Positions 52,618 to 62,271 of a stretch of 64,000 nt of DNA are shown in pieces. The DNA lies in assembly GCF_000498535.1 (NCBI RefSeq), contig NZ_AVGG01000002.1, positions 1 through 64,000 of the forward strand, written 5' to 3'. The DNA comes from Flavobacterium limnosediminis JC2902 (GTDB lineage Bacteria > Bacteroidota > Bacteroidia > Flavobacteriales > Flavobacteriaceae). Position 1 is the first letter of the stretch. Each line of letters starts with the position of its first letter. The notes under the pieces were generated by a model, which was given only the letters and a program-made list of their open reading frames with translations, searched no databases and was not told the DNA's origin. The position numbers were made by a program, and so were the translations under genes.

Positions 52618-52904
52618 AATTAGACGGAGGCGGTTTAATTTCCGCATACAAAACCGCGGCGCAAATGGCGTTGGAAGTATCGGACATTGAAAGAAGAACC
52701 ATCGACATTCATTACCTGATTCGTTTTGACTACAAGAATATGAACAAGGTCATGCGCATCATCAAAGAAAAAAATCTGGATATCGTTGCCCAAAAAATGG
52801 AAATGAGCTGCGAAATTGAGATTTCAATCCGAAAAAAAAATACCGAAATGGTATTCGATATTTTTTCCAATTTATTTGAAGTGGATATTATTGAAAAAGA
52901 ATAA
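52618..52904 (+). pseudogene. yigZ: Truncated copy of the yigZ 3' end
   Basis: 287 bases align without any gap to 50496-50782. The middle (tyrosine-kinase-free FDYKNMNKVMRIIKEKNLD ... ISIRKKN region) is nearly identical, while the first ~100 bases and the last ~50 are clearly more different. The piece still encodes a ferredoxin-like C-terminal domain (an ATG at 52665 opens 79 residues) but lacks the N-terminal IMPACT domain. It is the second edge of an insertion. Confidence 0.88.
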
Positions 52905-53242
52905 CCCCCTCGCCAAAAAAATCAAACTATCAAATACTTTCTCTCCCGAAAATCCAACTTTAAAAACAATCACTGCACCGACGGAATTCAAAACCAAAAT
53001 TCATGATTCACAGGGAAACAAACCCCTTAAAATAAAGTTGCTTTTTTCATATTTTAATTGTTTTTTTGTTAGCTAAAGGCAGTAAAAAAAGGAGAACGTT
53101 GCTATTTTCAGCAAGTAACCCCGTTTTTAATCCAAACAGATTTCAGCATTGCAGTCCACTGCTGTTTCACTTGGCTTTACCATTATCAGGTGTTTTTGAT
53201 CAGAATGATTATAACGCCAATCTTAATCTATTAAAATAAAAT
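52905..53242. other. Gene-free stretch inside the inserted segment
   Basis: 338 AT-rich bases. TTGCT/AGCAA (about 53099-53115) can form a small hairpin; no convincing promoter, terminator or gene was seen. Confidence 0.5.
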
Positions 53243-54799
53243 TTGAAAACTAAAACAGCTTTAATTATAGGCGGTGGTCCGGCAGGTTTAACAGCAGCTT
53301 ACGAATTTTTAAAACACACGGATATTATACCTGTTGTAATAGAAATGAGTTCATTTTGGGGCGGAATTTCAAGGACAGAAGAACATAACGGCAACAGAAT
53401 TGATATTGGAGGACATCGTTTTTTTTCAAAATCGGATGAAATCATGGAATGGTGGCAGGATATTCTACCGATACATTCCGAGAGTAAAAACCTCACCATT
53501 ACCTATCACAACCAAAATAAAGACATTGCTGTAAAAAACAGTAAAACCGCTGTTGATTCCAACAATATTCTTTTGATTCGAAAACGTAAATCAAGAATTT
53601 ATTTCAATAAAACTTTCTTTGACTATCCCATCAGCCTGAATTTTGAAACACTTAAAAACTTAGGAATAATCAACTCGGGTTTAATTGGTTTAAGTTATAT
53701 CAAAGCTGTTCTTTTTCCAATAAAAAACGTGGAAACATTAGATCACTTTTTCATTAACCGTTTTGGAGAAAGACTTTACAAAACCTTCTTTAAAGATTAT
53801 ACCGAAAAAGTCTGGGGTGTACCCTGCAGCGAGATAAGCGCCGAATGGGGAGCACAACGCATAAAAGGATTATCAATAACGAAATCGGTTCTTAATTTTT
53901 TAAAAAAAGCGTTTCGCCTTAATAATGACAACAACATCAGTCAAAAAGACACCGAAACCTCTTTGATTGAGTATTTTTTGTACCCTAAATTCGGCCCCGG
54001 ACAAATGTGGGAAGTGGTTGCTGAAAAAGTCGGCCAGCAAGACGGAATATTAAAGCAAAATTGCAAGGTAACCAAAATCATAACGAACGGAAGCAAAGTC
54101 AACCAGGTTGAAATTCAAAACCGTAGTACCGGAATGACGGAAACCTTGGAATTGGATTACTGCATTTCGACCATGCCTGTAAACGAACTGATAAATGCTA
54201 TCGACTGTAACATCCCTCAAGACGTAAAGCGCGTTTCGGAAGGATTAATGTACCGCGATTTTATAACCGTAGGACTGTTACTCAACAATATCAACCATGA
54301 GTTAGAAGACAATTGGATTTACATTCAGGAAAATTATGTAAAAGTAGGAAGACTCCAGATTTTTAACAATTGGAGCCCTTATATGGTAAACGATTCCAAT
54401 AAAACATGGGTTGGTTTGGAATACTTCTGCAATGCCGATGACGAAATCTGGAACATGGACGATCGTTCCCTGACTGAGTTAGCTATCAGCGAAATGATCC
54501 AATTAGGATTTATCAGTAAAAAAGAAGATGCAGAAGATTCAAAGGTGATTAAGGTTCCAAAAAACTACCCCGCCTACTTCGGCACTTATTCTGAATTTGA
54601 CACTATTAAAGAATTCACCAACTCGTTTGAAAATCTTTTTCTGATAGGACGAAACGGGATGCACAAATACAACAATCAGGACCACTCGATGCTCACGGCA
54701 ATAAAAACCGTAGCGAATATTAAGAATAATGTTTTTGAGAAAGAGGACATATGGGCAATAAACACGGAAGAAAGTTACCATGAACAAAAAAAGCATTAA
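53243..54799 (+). CDS. FAD-dependent oxidoreductase (amine oxidase/UDP-galactopyranose-mutase-like)
   Basis: A 518-residue protein with the Rossmann signature [18 protein letters not shown], a second FAD segment [18 protein letters not shown] and a C-terminal [22 protein letters not shown]. These fit the protoporphyrinogen-oxidase-like or UDP-galactopyranose-mutase-like FAD group, often found with cell-surface sugar genes. A TTG start at 53243 is needed. It overlaps the following membrane protein by 20 bases. Its AT-richness and place between yigZ end copies suggest transfer. Confidence 0.8.
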   Translation: MKTKTALIIGGGPAGLTAAYEFLKHTDIIPVVIEMSSFWGGISRTEEHNGNRIDIGGHRFFSKSDEIMEWWQDILPIHSESKNLTITYHNQNKDIAVKNSKTAVDSNNILLIRKRKSRIYFNKTFFDYPISLNFETLKNLGIINSGLIGLSYIKAVLFPIKNVETLDHFFINRFGERLYKTFFKDYTEKVWGVPCSEISAEWGAQRIKGLSITKSVLNFLKKAFRLNNDNNISQKDTETSLIEYFLYPKFGPGQMWEVVAEKVGQQDGILKQNCKVTKIITNGSKVNQVEIQNRSTGMTETLELDYCISTMPVNELINAIDCNIPQDVKRVSEGLMYRDFITVGLLLNNINHELEDNWIYIQENYVKVGRLQIFNNWSPYMVNDSNKTWVGLEYFCNADDEIWNMDDRSLTELAISEMIQLGFISKKEDAEDSKVIKVPKNYPAYFGTYSEFDTIKEFTNSFENLFLIGRNGMHKYNNQDHSMLTAIKTVANIKNNVFEKEDIWAINTEESYHEQKKH

Positions 54800-56105
54800 A
54801 CAAAGCTCAAACAATCTGATTTCTTTTTTCTCCCTTAACAATTTTGAAAAAAGAGAGAAAAAACTCTTCTTTTTACTATGCTTCGTCTGGTTGCTTTTTT
54901 ATGTTTTCCGGCTGCTGTCGAACTCGTTTTTTCTAACTGATTCTCATGAATATATGGAAATTGCCAGAATCATCGGCAATTGTTCCTATTTTGACAAAAA
55001 CGCCGACTTCAGACTCCTCACAAAACGACCGTTTGTTTACCCTCTTTTTCTTTCGATACTATCCGATTTAAAACCTTTTGCAATTATTTTCATTCAGAGT
55101 TTATTCGGGATTTTAAATACTTTCATCCTATTTAAAACAGTAAAAAAAATAGCCGGCCCTATAAAGAAAGAGGCACTGATGCTATTTATTTTCACACCTT
55201 CCATTTTTATTTATACGCATTTACTAATGTCGGAATGGCTGATAATGCTTTTTTTAAACCTGTTGGCATGGCTGCTTATTCAAAAATGGAGTAAAACCAA
55301 CTTCGCATACATCCAACTCCTAACGCTCTTGTTAGCGTTTACAAAACCTGTTTTTTACCCCTTTATTTATGTAAATTTTTTGTTTTTCGGGATTTACATG
55401 ATCAGGAAAAGGGTCTTTAGCTTTTGGCTTTTTCTACCTATCCTATGTCTGCAAGGCTATTTAAATTATAATGAAACCCGAACAGGTTACAAGCATTTCT
55501 CATCCATTGAAAACATTAACCTGATTAACTATAATTTATATTATTTCAAGTCCTCAACACAATCGAAAGAAAAAGCAGATACCTGGCTTAGTAGTATTTA
55601 CAACAGTGATAAGTACGAAAACAAGAGCTTTGGAGAACAAAACGACTACCTTAAGGAAGTAGCAACGACTGAAATTAAAAACAATTTTTTATCGTATTCA
55701 CTGTACCACTTTTTTACAGCCGTCAGAGGCATATTTGATCCCGGAAGGTTTGACTTGATGACTTATTTTGAAAAAGAAGACGGGAAGCAAGGTTTTCTGG
55801 AAATTCTGAATGGTCAAAAAACACTGTTTAGTCTATTCAGAAATAAGTACCTGTTGATTTACCTTCTCTTAATCCCTATTTTTATTGTGAATGCATTAAA
55901 GTGGTTTTATTTTTCAAAGTTCATTATAAAAAGTAAAACATACACCAAGCACTTCTATCTGATCCTATTGCTGTTTTATTACATTTTAGTGACCGGCCCC
56001 GTAAACTGCTCCCGTTACATGATGCCTTTTCAAGGGCTGCTTTTTGTTTTCGCATTAGCCGGCTTTTATGGCAGCACAAAAGCTAAAAACAAGAAGCTGG
56101 ATTAA
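54780..56105 (+). CDS. Multi-pass membrane protein, glycosyltransferase-39-like
   Basis: A 441-residue protein with about ten membrane helices. The first extracytoplasmic loop has [15 protein letters not shown] and the next [13 protein letters not shown], which fit the catalytic-Asp and P-x-x-P patterns of lipid-linked sugar glycosyltransferases (PMT_2/ArnT-like). It overlaps the FAD gene by 20 bases, so the two likely act together on a surface glycan or lipid. The family assignment is tentative. Confidence 0.65.
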   Translation: MNKKSIKQSSNNLISFFSLNNFEKREKKLFFLLCFVWLLFYVFRLLSNSFFLTDSHEYMEIARIIGNCSYFDKNADFRLLTKRPFVYPLFLSILSDLKPFAIIFIQSLFGILNTFILFKTVKKIAGPIKKEALMLFIFTPSIFIYTHLLMSEWLIMLFLNLLAWLLIQKWSKTNFAYIQLLTLLLAFTKPVFYPFIYVNFLFFGIYMIRKRVFSFWLFLPILCLQGYLNYNETRTGYKHFSSIENINLINYNLYYFKSSTQSKEKADTWLSSIYNSDKYENKSFGEQNDYLKEVATTEIKNNFLSYSLYHFFTAVRGIFDPGRFDLMTYFEKEDGKQGFLEILNGQKTLFSLFRNKYLLIYLLLIPIFIVNALKWFYFSKFIIKSKTYTKHFYLILLLFYYILVTGPVNCSRYMMPFQGLLFVFALAGFYGSTKAKNKKLD

Positions 56106-56163
56106 AACAAAAAATGTTTTCTTTCATTTTAATCCCAACCCAAAATCCTAAAATTATCTCTAC

Positions 56164-56197
56164 TTTGTTTGAAGTGGATATTTTGCAAAAAGAATAA
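56164..56197 (+). pseudogene. yigZ: 34-bp third copy of the yigZ 3' terminus
   Basis: TTTGTTTGAAGTGGATATT followed by a near-identical tail ending in AAAAAGAATAA matches 50749-50782 at 31 of 34 bases, including the stop codon. It lies 18 bases before the intact thioesterase stop codon. Confidence 0.85.
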
Positions 56198-56215
56198 AAT
56201 TATTTTGTGATATTT

Positions 56216-56626
56216 TTAGTTTTTCACAAAATCAACCAAGCGTTCCGAAACGTATTTCGGCGCTAAAGTCGGACGACCCGTTTTCATGTCCACAAACACC
56301 AAAACAGAGTTGCCAATTGTTAATAACTCCCCCGCCTCATTGTAAATTTCGTAGTCAAATTCTATCTTAACTGAGGTCTGACTTTTGAAGATTGTTTTCA
56401 CTGTAAGCAAGTCATCGTAACGCGCCGGTTTTTTGTAATTCATCGAGAGTGAAACTACAGGAAGCATAATTCCGTTTTCTTCCATCCATTTGTATGAAAC
56501 CCCAAGGTTTCTGAGCCATTCCACGCGTCCCATCTCAAAATATTGAGCATAATTACCGTGATAAACAACCCCCATTTGATCGGTTTCAGCATAACGGACA
56601 CGGACCTCAAACTGATGTATTTTCAT
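56216..56626 (-). CDS. Acyl-CoA thioesterase (YbgC/FadM type)
   Basis: A 136-residue hot-dog-fold thioesterase with the catalytic segment VRYAETDQMGVVYHGNYAQYFEMGRVEW. It hydrolyses acyl-CoA; the acyl length preferred cannot be told. It would have converged directly on yigZ before the insertions, since remnants of its own 3' end lie beside the yigZ fragment at 52574. Divergent from dnaA. Confidence 0.9.
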   Translation of the reverse strand: MKIHQFEVRVRYAETDQMGVVYHGNYAQYFEMGRVEWLRNLGVSYKWMEENGIMLPVVSLSMNYKKPARYDDLLTVKTIFKSQTSVKIEFDYEIYNEAGELLTIGNSVLVFVDMKTGRPTLAPKYVSERLVDFVKN

Positions 56627-56725
56627 ATTAATTTTAATGTTAATTTATTCTAAATAATTACAAAAAAAGGCTTACAATTTTTTTTTTACAAAACCAATAT
56701 ACAAATGATTTTTTTTTGAAAAATT

Positions 56726-56734
56726 TTGTCCACA
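56726..56734. promoter_or_regulatory. Single DnaA-box-like site upstream of dnaA
   Basis: TTGTCCACA differs by one base from the standard TTATCCACA. Only one box is evident in this AT-rich gap, so it may serve dnaA autoregulation and does not by itself show an origin. Confidence 0.4.
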
Positions 56735-56804
56735 TATTTGTCTTCCCAATAAAAAAAAAGACAACCTGCGTTAACTTTTTGTCCAACACCTAATTATAAA
56801 AAAC

Positions 56805-58244
56805 ATGCCTGAATATATGAGTACAACTGCGCAATCAGTATGGGAGAACTGTCTGTCTTTTATAAAAGATAACATTCAAGATCAAGCTTACAAGACTTGG
56901 TTTGAACCCATTCGTGCCGTTGAACTTACAGATAACGCATTATACATTCAGGTTCCCAGTAAATTCTTCTACGAATGGCTGGAAGAGCACTATGTTAAAT
57001 TATTAAAGGTAGCCCTTACCAAAGAGCTGGGACCAAGCGCAAAGTTACTTTATAAAATCAAAATGGAAAATAAACTTGGCAACAAACTTCCGTTCACGGA
57101 ACAGCTGCCAAGTAACAATCGTTCTGCGGTAAAAACCCAAGAGATCGACGTTCCCATTCACAATAAAAATCCGGAGTTAAAAAATCCGTTCATAATCCCT
57201 GGAATCCGCAATGTAAAAATCGAATCGCAATTAAATTCAAATTACAGTTTCGACAATTTCCTTGAAGGCGATTCGAACCGTTTGGCACGTTCTGCCGGTA
57301 TGGCCGTTGCTAACAAACCCGGAGGAACTTCGTTTAATCCGTTCCTTATTTTCGGAGGTGTGGGATTGGGAAAAACGCACCTGGCGCATGCTATCGGTGT
57401 TGAAATTAAAGAAAAATACCCTGAAAAAACCGTTCTATATATTTCGGCTGAAGTGTTCACGCAGCAATATATCGACTCGGTTAAGAAAAATACCCGAAAT
57501 GATTTCATTCATTTCTACCAACTGATTGATGTTTTAATTATTGATGACGTGCAATTCCTTTCCGGAAAAGCGGGAACACAGGATGTATTCTTCCACATCT
57601 TTAATTATCTACACCAAAACGGAAAACAGGTTATCCTTACTTCTGACAAGGCTCCTGTAGACATGCAGGACATCGAGCAACGTTTGTTATCGCGATTCAA
57701 ATGGGGACTTTCAGCAGAGATTCATCAACCGGATTATGAAACAAGGGTTTCCATCCTGAAAAACATACTGTATCGCGATGGTGTTGAGATGCCGGACGAC
57801 ATTGTGGAATATGTTGCCAAAAACATCAAATCGAACGTTCGTGAACTGGAAGGCGCCATCATTTCATTGATTGCACAATCTTCATTCAACCACCGTGAAG
57901 TTACTATAGAGTTAGCAAAACAGGTGGTGGAGAAATTCGTAAAAAATGTAAAACGCGAAGTTTCCATCGATTACATTCAGAAAATCGTTTCCGATTATTT
58001 CCAGTTGGATGTGGAAACACTACAGTCGAAAACCAGAAAACGCGATGTGGTTCAAGCAAGACAATTAGCGATGTTTTTTGCTAAAAAATTCACCAAAGCC
58101 TCTTTGGCCAACATCGGCTCACAAATTGGTTCCCGTGATCACGCTACTGTTTTACATGCCTGCAAAACCGTTGACAATCTGGTTGCAACCGACAAACAGT
58201 TCAAGAAATACGTAGACGACATCCACAAAAAGTTATCGTTATAA
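56805..58244 (+). CDS. dnaA: Chromosomal replication initiator DnaA
   Basis: A 479-residue initiator that binds DnaA boxes and melts the origin. N-terminal domain I (SVWENCLSFIKDNIQDQAYKTWFEPI), AAA+ domain with Walker A GGVGLGKTH and Walker B LIIDDVQFL, arginine-finger region QRLLSRFKWGL, and domain IV with the box-binding DHATVLHACKTV are all present. The start could be at 56805 or at the Met four codons later. It leads a cluster with the phosphatase and methyltransferase genes. An origin nearby is possible but not established. Confidence 0.96.
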   Translation: MPEYMSTTAQSVWENCLSFIKDNIQDQAYKTWFEPIRAVELTDNALYIQVPSKFFYEWLEEHYVKLLKVALTKELGPSAKLLYKIKMENKLGNKLPFTEQLPSNNRSAVKTQEIDVPIHNKNPELKNPFIIPGIRNVKIESQLNSNYSFDNFLEGDSNRLARSAGMAVANKPGGTSFNPFLIFGGVGLGKTHLAHAIGVEIKEKYPEKTVLYISAEVFTQQYIDSVKKNTRNDFIHFYQLIDVLIIDDVQFLSGKAGTQDVFFHIFNYLHQNGKQVILTSDKAPVDMQDIEQRLLSRFKWGLSAEIHQPDYETRVSILKNILYRDGVEMPDDIVEYVAKNIKSNVRELEGAIISLIAQSSFNHREVTIELAKQVVEKFVKNVKREVSIDYIQKIVSDYFQLDVETLQSKTRKRDVVQARQLAMFFAKKFTKASLANIGSQIGSRDHATVLHACKTVDNLVATDKQFKKYVDDIHKKLSL

Positions 58245-58245
58245 T

Positions 58246-58710
58246 ATGCCCGTTAAGATTTTAATGGTCTGCCTGGGAAACATTTGTCGCTCTCCTTTGG
58301 CAGAAGGAATTTTACAATCAAAACTACCTAAGGAACAGTTTGAGGTGGATTCCGCCGGGACCGGAAGTTGGCACATCGGACAGAAACCCGACGAACGTTC
58401 GGTACTGATTGCCAAAAATAAAGGCCTTGACATCACGCACCAACGGGGAAGACAAATCAACAAAGCAGATTTCGATATATTTGACTACATTTATGTGATG
58501 GATATTTCCAATTACCATAATGTTATTGCCTTAGCACCCGATGAGGAAGCAAAATTGAAAGTCACCATGATTTTAGACGAACTTTTTCCCGGTGAAAACG
58601 TAGATGTACCGGATCCCTATTTCGGAGGACAAAACGGATTTGAGCAAGTATTTATGATGCTTGACGAGGCCTGCGAAATCATTGCCCAAAAACTTAAAGC
58701 CAAACACTGA
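58246..58710 (+). CDS. Low-molecular-weight protein-tyrosine phosphatase
   Basis: A 154-residue phosphatase with the P-loop MVCLGNICRSPLAEGI (Cys-x5-Arg-Ser) and the general-acid loop DVPDPYFGG. It removes phosphate from tyrosine-phosphorylated proteins, often regulating polysaccharide export. It starts one base after the dnaA stop and overlaps the next gene by one base (TGATG). Confidence 0.92.
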   Translation: MPVKILMVCLGNICRSPLAEGILQSKLPKEQFEVDSAGTGSWHIGQKPDERSVLIAKNKGLDITHQRGRQINKADFDIFDYIYVMDISNYHNVIALAPDEEAKLKVTMILDELFPGENVDVPDPYFGGQNGFEQVFMMLDEACEIIAQKLKAKH

Positions 58711-59435
58711 TGAAACCAACCACTCTTTTTGGAAAACTGTATCTGATTCCGACTACTTTAGGAGAAATGAACCCTGAAGATGTTTTACCGCACACCATTA
58801 AGAGAACCATTGATTTCATAGATCATTATATTGTTGAAAACGAAAAAACGGCACGTCGTTTTATAAAAAGCGTGCATCCTGAAAAAAAACAGCCCGAATT
58901 AAAACTTTTTGCACTCAACAAACACACCGATGTTTCCGAGCATAATGAGTTCATAAAACCGTTATTGGAAGGAAAAAACATGGGATTGATGAGTGAAGCC
59001 GGTTGTCCCGGAGTTGCCGATCCGGGTGCGGTAATCGTAAAGTTGGCGCATGAAAAAGGGATACAGGTCGTACCACTCGTTGGCCCGTCTTCCATTCTGT
59101 TGGCGATGATGGCTTCCGGCATGAACGGACAAAGTTTTGCATTTAACGGCTATTTGCCCATCGATAAATCGGACAAGAAAAACGCTTTAAAAAATCTGGA
59201 AAAATTATCTTTTGATAAAAACCAGTCGCAGCTATTCATTGAAACACCGTACCGCAACAATAAATTCCTGGAAGATTTACTTCAGATTTTGCAACCCAAT
59301 ACACTTTTATGTGTGGCTTGTGACATTACCCTTCCGACCGAATACATCAAAACACAATCGGTAAACCAATGGAAAAAAAATAAGGTCGATTTACATAACC
59401 GACCTTGCATTTTTATTCTTCATAAAACGAATTAA
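58710..59435 (+). CDS. RsmI-like SAM-dependent methyltransferase
   Basis: A 241-residue member of the RsmI/tetrapyrrole methylase family, with GKLYLIPTTLGE, GLMSEAGCPGVADPGA and VPLVGPSSILLAMMASGMNGQSFAFNGYLP. RsmI methylates the 2'-O of C1402 in 16S rRNA. The N-terminus differs (IPTTLGEMNPEDVLP) and the protein is about 40 residues shorter than E. coli RsmI, so it could be a distinct branch. It ends a three-gene unit with dnaA and the phosphatase. Confidence 0.85.
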   Translation: MKPTTLFGKLYLIPTTLGEMNPEDVLPHTIKRTIDFIDHYIVENEKTARRFIKSVHPEKKQPELKLFALNKHTDVSEHNEFIKPLLEGKNMGLMSEAGCPGVADPGAVIVKLAHEKGIQVVPLVGPSSILLAMMASGMNGQSFAFNGYLPIDKSDKKNALKNLEKLSFDKNQSQLFIETPYRNNKFLEDLLQILQPNTLLCVACDITLPTEYIKTQSVNQWKKNKVDLHNRPCIFILHKTN

Positions 59436-59439
59436 CTCG

Positions 59440-60081
59440 TTACTCCATTTTCACTTTTGCATTAGCATTAGCAACGATATTGGATGTATCATACCCACCG
59501 AATTTCCTGATGTAACTTTTCAGTGACGTTCCGAACCCATCGGTAAATCCGCTTTGACCGTTCGACCTCAGGAAAATTTTCACCGAACCGGCACCACCCA
59601 AGTGAGCAGCAGCCAACAATCCGGATTCCGTGATTCTCACTCCATCAATAATTCTGCCTTCATAGCGCCTTATCTCCTTCCTCAGTTCCCATTTGTTTTT
59701 AGACAAAAGAGCTTTAAAGGCTTTTTCCTGCAATTCGGGATTCTTTAAAAATTCGTTGGTATTGTAAACGCCCAGTGTTCGTAAGGTACTTTTTCCAAAT
59801 TGGTATTTCCCCATATACCCGAAAGTATTCACTAAGCGGTAAAGTCCGAGAGACTCTTTTATTGCGACGGCTTGCTTAAAACCTACATATGACTTCCCGG
59901 TATACGGAAAATTGAAGTAAACTTTTTCGGTTTCCTCTTTGGTTGGGACCACATAAGTTATCTCTTCATCATTCTCAACATGAAAACCCTCAAGTTTTTC
60001 CGGCTCGAAGGCTTTAAAACCCGAGCTGATTAAAGTAATTAAAAGTACAAGTCCTAAAAAGTATGTCCATTTTTTTAACAT
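59440..60081 (-). CDS. Lysozyme-like exported protein
   Basis: A 213-residue protein with an N-terminal hydrophobic signal/anchor and a helical lysozyme-like domain (AIKESLGLYRLVNTFGYMGKYQFGKSTLRTLG; possible catalytic Glu in AIKESLG and GLLAAAHLGGAGSVKIFL). It probably acts on peptidoglycan, although the activity is inferred. Start at MLKKWTYF (60081) because the upstream 17 codons do not look like a signal. It converges on the RsmI-like gene with 4 bases between stops. Confidence 0.7.
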   Translation of the reverse strand: MLKKWTYFLGLVLLITLISSGFKAFEPEKLEGFHVENDEEITYVVPTKEETEKVYFNFPYTGKSYVGFKQAVAIKESLGLYRLVNTFGYMGKYQFGKSTLRTLGVYNTNEFLKNPELQEKAFKALLSKNKWELRKEIRRYEGRIIDGVRITESGLLAAAHLGGAGSVKIFLRSNGQSGFTDGFGTSLKSYIRKFGGYDTSNIVANANAKVKME

Positions 60082-60179
60082 AAAGTTGTTTTCTTCATTC
60101 GCTGTCACCGATATGAAATTTCTACTTTGCAAAGATACACCTTAATTTATAAATCTGAAAATCAACAAGTTAAAGTTTG

Positions 60180-61076
60180 TTAAAAATAGATAAAGTAGCC
60201 TTTTACATCGCCAAACTGACTGATTTCCAGGGTGGGAGCAGGCACCTTAATTGTGTTAAAAACAGAGAAAAGAGTTTTTAAAACATGAGAATTTGTTTTA
60301 ATACGAGTTAAATCGACATCCAGACTAAAATACAATTGGCGATAAGAGTTAAGAACACTTCCCCCTTCCTGCTTCACATAAAAATTTTCAACACCGTATC
60401 CAAGAGCAACGTTAAACCATTTTGGAAGTATTTTGGAGGATTTGAAAAAAGAATGCAGATTGCCAGACATCCAATAGGTCTGTCCGTTGTAATCATCCAT
60501 AATCTGAGATTTCATTGCACGGGCATCAACACACATGAAATCACTGGAGTGAAAAGAAAATTTAGGCACTATCCGCTGTTCCTTCCACAACAGTTCTTGA
60601 GATATATACAATGATGATCCGACAGCGTTCGCTACTATATCCCCATATGAAGCTCCCGATTCACATTTATAGCCATTAATAAGTTCGATAGTGGTCAATA
60701 AGACAAACCCCATTCCTCCTCCGTAAATCAATTGGTTTTTCTTACTTACTCCAGCCCATTGTAATCCTTCCGCGCTAAACCTACTGATATGATAGGATGA
60801 AAACACATGAGACGCCTTATCCATTTGCATATAACCGCGATTGTCGTTTATAAAATCAAAATCCGAATCCCAACACTGATTACTAAACGGTTGATTAAAT
60901 TCAATTACACCTGCAGCAAAAACAATACCCTCCACAATTATTACGGCATTTCTTCTGGGAACATTAAGGGTATCCGAAGGTTTCAAAAAAGCATTAATAC
61001 CTGATTGCCCCCAGGACAGATTGATGGAAAGTGATACTAGAAAAAAAAGGCTGATTAATTTAACAACATTCTTCAT
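60180..61076 (-). CDS. DUF2279 family exported protein, copy 1
   Basis: A 298-residue protein with a signal peptide (SLSINLSWGQ) and the DUF2279/YfiM-like core: DKASHVFSSYHISRFSAEGLQWAGV, GGGMGFVLLTTIELINGY and SGASYGDIVANAVGSSLYISQELLW. The function is unknown; the core with conserved Asp, His and Arg suggests an outer-membrane-associated protein. It is a tandem paralogue of the gene at 61312, and the last ~100 bases of the two genes are almost identical. Confidence 0.8.
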   Translation of the reverse strand: MKNVVKLISLFFLVSLSINLSWGQSGINAFLKPSDTLNVPRRNAVIIVEGIVFAAGVIEFNQPFSNQCWDSDFDFINDNRGYMQMDKASHVFSSYHISRFSAEGLQWAGVSKKNQLIYGGGMGFVLLTTIELINGYKCESGASYGDIVANAVGSSLYISQELLWKEQRIVPKFSFHSSDFMCVDARAMKSQIMDDYNGQTYWMSGNLHSFFKSSKILPKWFNVALGYGVENFYVKQEGGSVLNSYRQLYFSLDVDLTRIKTNSHVLKTLFSVFNTIKVPAPTLEISQFGDVKGYFIYF

Positions 61077-61311
61077 ACCACTACCGCTTAAATTAATATT
61101 AAAGAAGTAAACTACTGCTGATAAATCACCGGTAAGCAGAAGAACACGGACGCAAAACCCTGTAGTTTTTCATCATACTCCTCAAGCCTACTGTTGTGCA
61201 ATAAAAATTTTCAGATGAAATACCTTTTGAATAAAAAGAGGTAAAACAGTATATATCAGGAAATTTCCTTATAAATTTATTTAAGAAAAAGAACAAAACT
61301 GCAGCAATATC

Positions 61312-62268
61312 TTAAAAATAGATAAAGTAGCCTTTTACATCGCCAAACTGATTTATTTCCAGGGTGGGAGCAGGCACCTTAATCGTGTTAAAAACGGAGA
61401 AAAGTGTTTTTAAAATGTGGGAATTTGTTTTAATGCGGGTTAAATCAACATCGAGACTAAGATAAAATTGTCGTGTAGGTACATTTTGCGTTTCAAACTC
61501 TGCAGGAACTGATTCACTGTCACCATACAGCATTCCTTCCGCCCCATATCCAAGAGCAATATTGAACCATTTCGGGATTTTACTTTCTTTGGCAAAAGCA
61601 TGCAGATTCATAGACAACCAATACGTCTGACCGTTGTAATCTTTGAGAATCTGTTCGTTCCAGTTGCCTCCCAATGTATTTGGCCGTAAGTCGGCATACT
61701 CGGTGTAATGAAATGAAAATTTGGGCGTAACTCTCTGTTCTTTCCACAGCAATTCCTGTGAAACATACAAACCGGTTCCCGCTGCATTGGCAACCACATC
61801 ACCCCATGAAGCACCCCATTCGGCAGAAAAACCATCAAAAACCTCAACGACCGTCATGAACGCAAAACCTACCGTTGCTCCGTAAATCAACTGATGTTTT
61901 TTATCAGCCCCGCTCCAGGCTAAGGCTTCTGCCCCGAAACGCCCCATATGATACGTCGTGTATAAATGCCCAGCCTTATCCATTTGCAGCCATTCATTAT
62001 TATCGTTGATGAAATGAAAAGACGATTTCGGATAATCTTTATACCAAAGCTGATTCAAACCTATCAGAGTTACGCCCAAAACAGCAGCTTCCGAAATATA
62101 AACCGCATTTCTTCTTTTAATGTGTAACGTATCCGAAGGTGTTAAAAAAGTCTCCGATTTCGATTGTGACTGTACCGGAAACACTGTCAAAACAAAAAAA
62201 ATCGCTAGCACTTTTCGGATGAAAAACACTTGCGATTCTTTTAAGATTATTTGTAATTTCTTTTTCAA
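61312..62268 (-). CDS. DUF2279 family exported protein, copy 2
   Basis: A 318-residue paralogue of the preceding gene with the same blocks (DKAGHLYTTYHMGRFGAEALAWSGA, SAEWGASWGDVVANAAGTGLYVSQELLWKEQR, and the shared end LKTLFSVFNTIKVPAPTLEI). A hydrophobic signal segment starts near residue 18. It lies 3 bases after mltG on the same strand. About 235 non-coding bases without recognisable element separate the two copies. Confidence 0.8.
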   Translation of the reverse strand: MKKKLQIILKESQVFFIRKVLAIFFVLTVFPVQSQSKSETFLTPSDTLHIKRRNAVYISEAAVLGVTLIGLNQLWYKDYPKSSFHFINDNNEWLQMDKAGHLYTTYHMGRFGAEALAWSGADKKHQLIYGATVGFAFMTVVEVFDGFSAEWGASWGDVVANAAGTGLYVSQELLWKEQRVTPKFSFHYTEYADLRPNTLGGNWNEQILKDYNGQTYWLSMNLHAFAKESKIPKWFNIALGYGAEGMLYGDSESVPAEFETQNVPTRQFYLSLDVDLTRIKTNSHILKTLFSVFNTIKVPAPTLEINQFGDVKGYFIYF

Positions 62269-62271
62269 AAA

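Noticed and set aside
52665..52904. Independent 79-residue gene
   Set aside because: It is the C-terminal part of yigZ duplicated out of context, better described as a fragment.
56640..56804. Replication origin oriC upstream of dnaA
   Set aside because: Only one DnaA-box-like site and no array of repeats; AT-richness alone is not enough.
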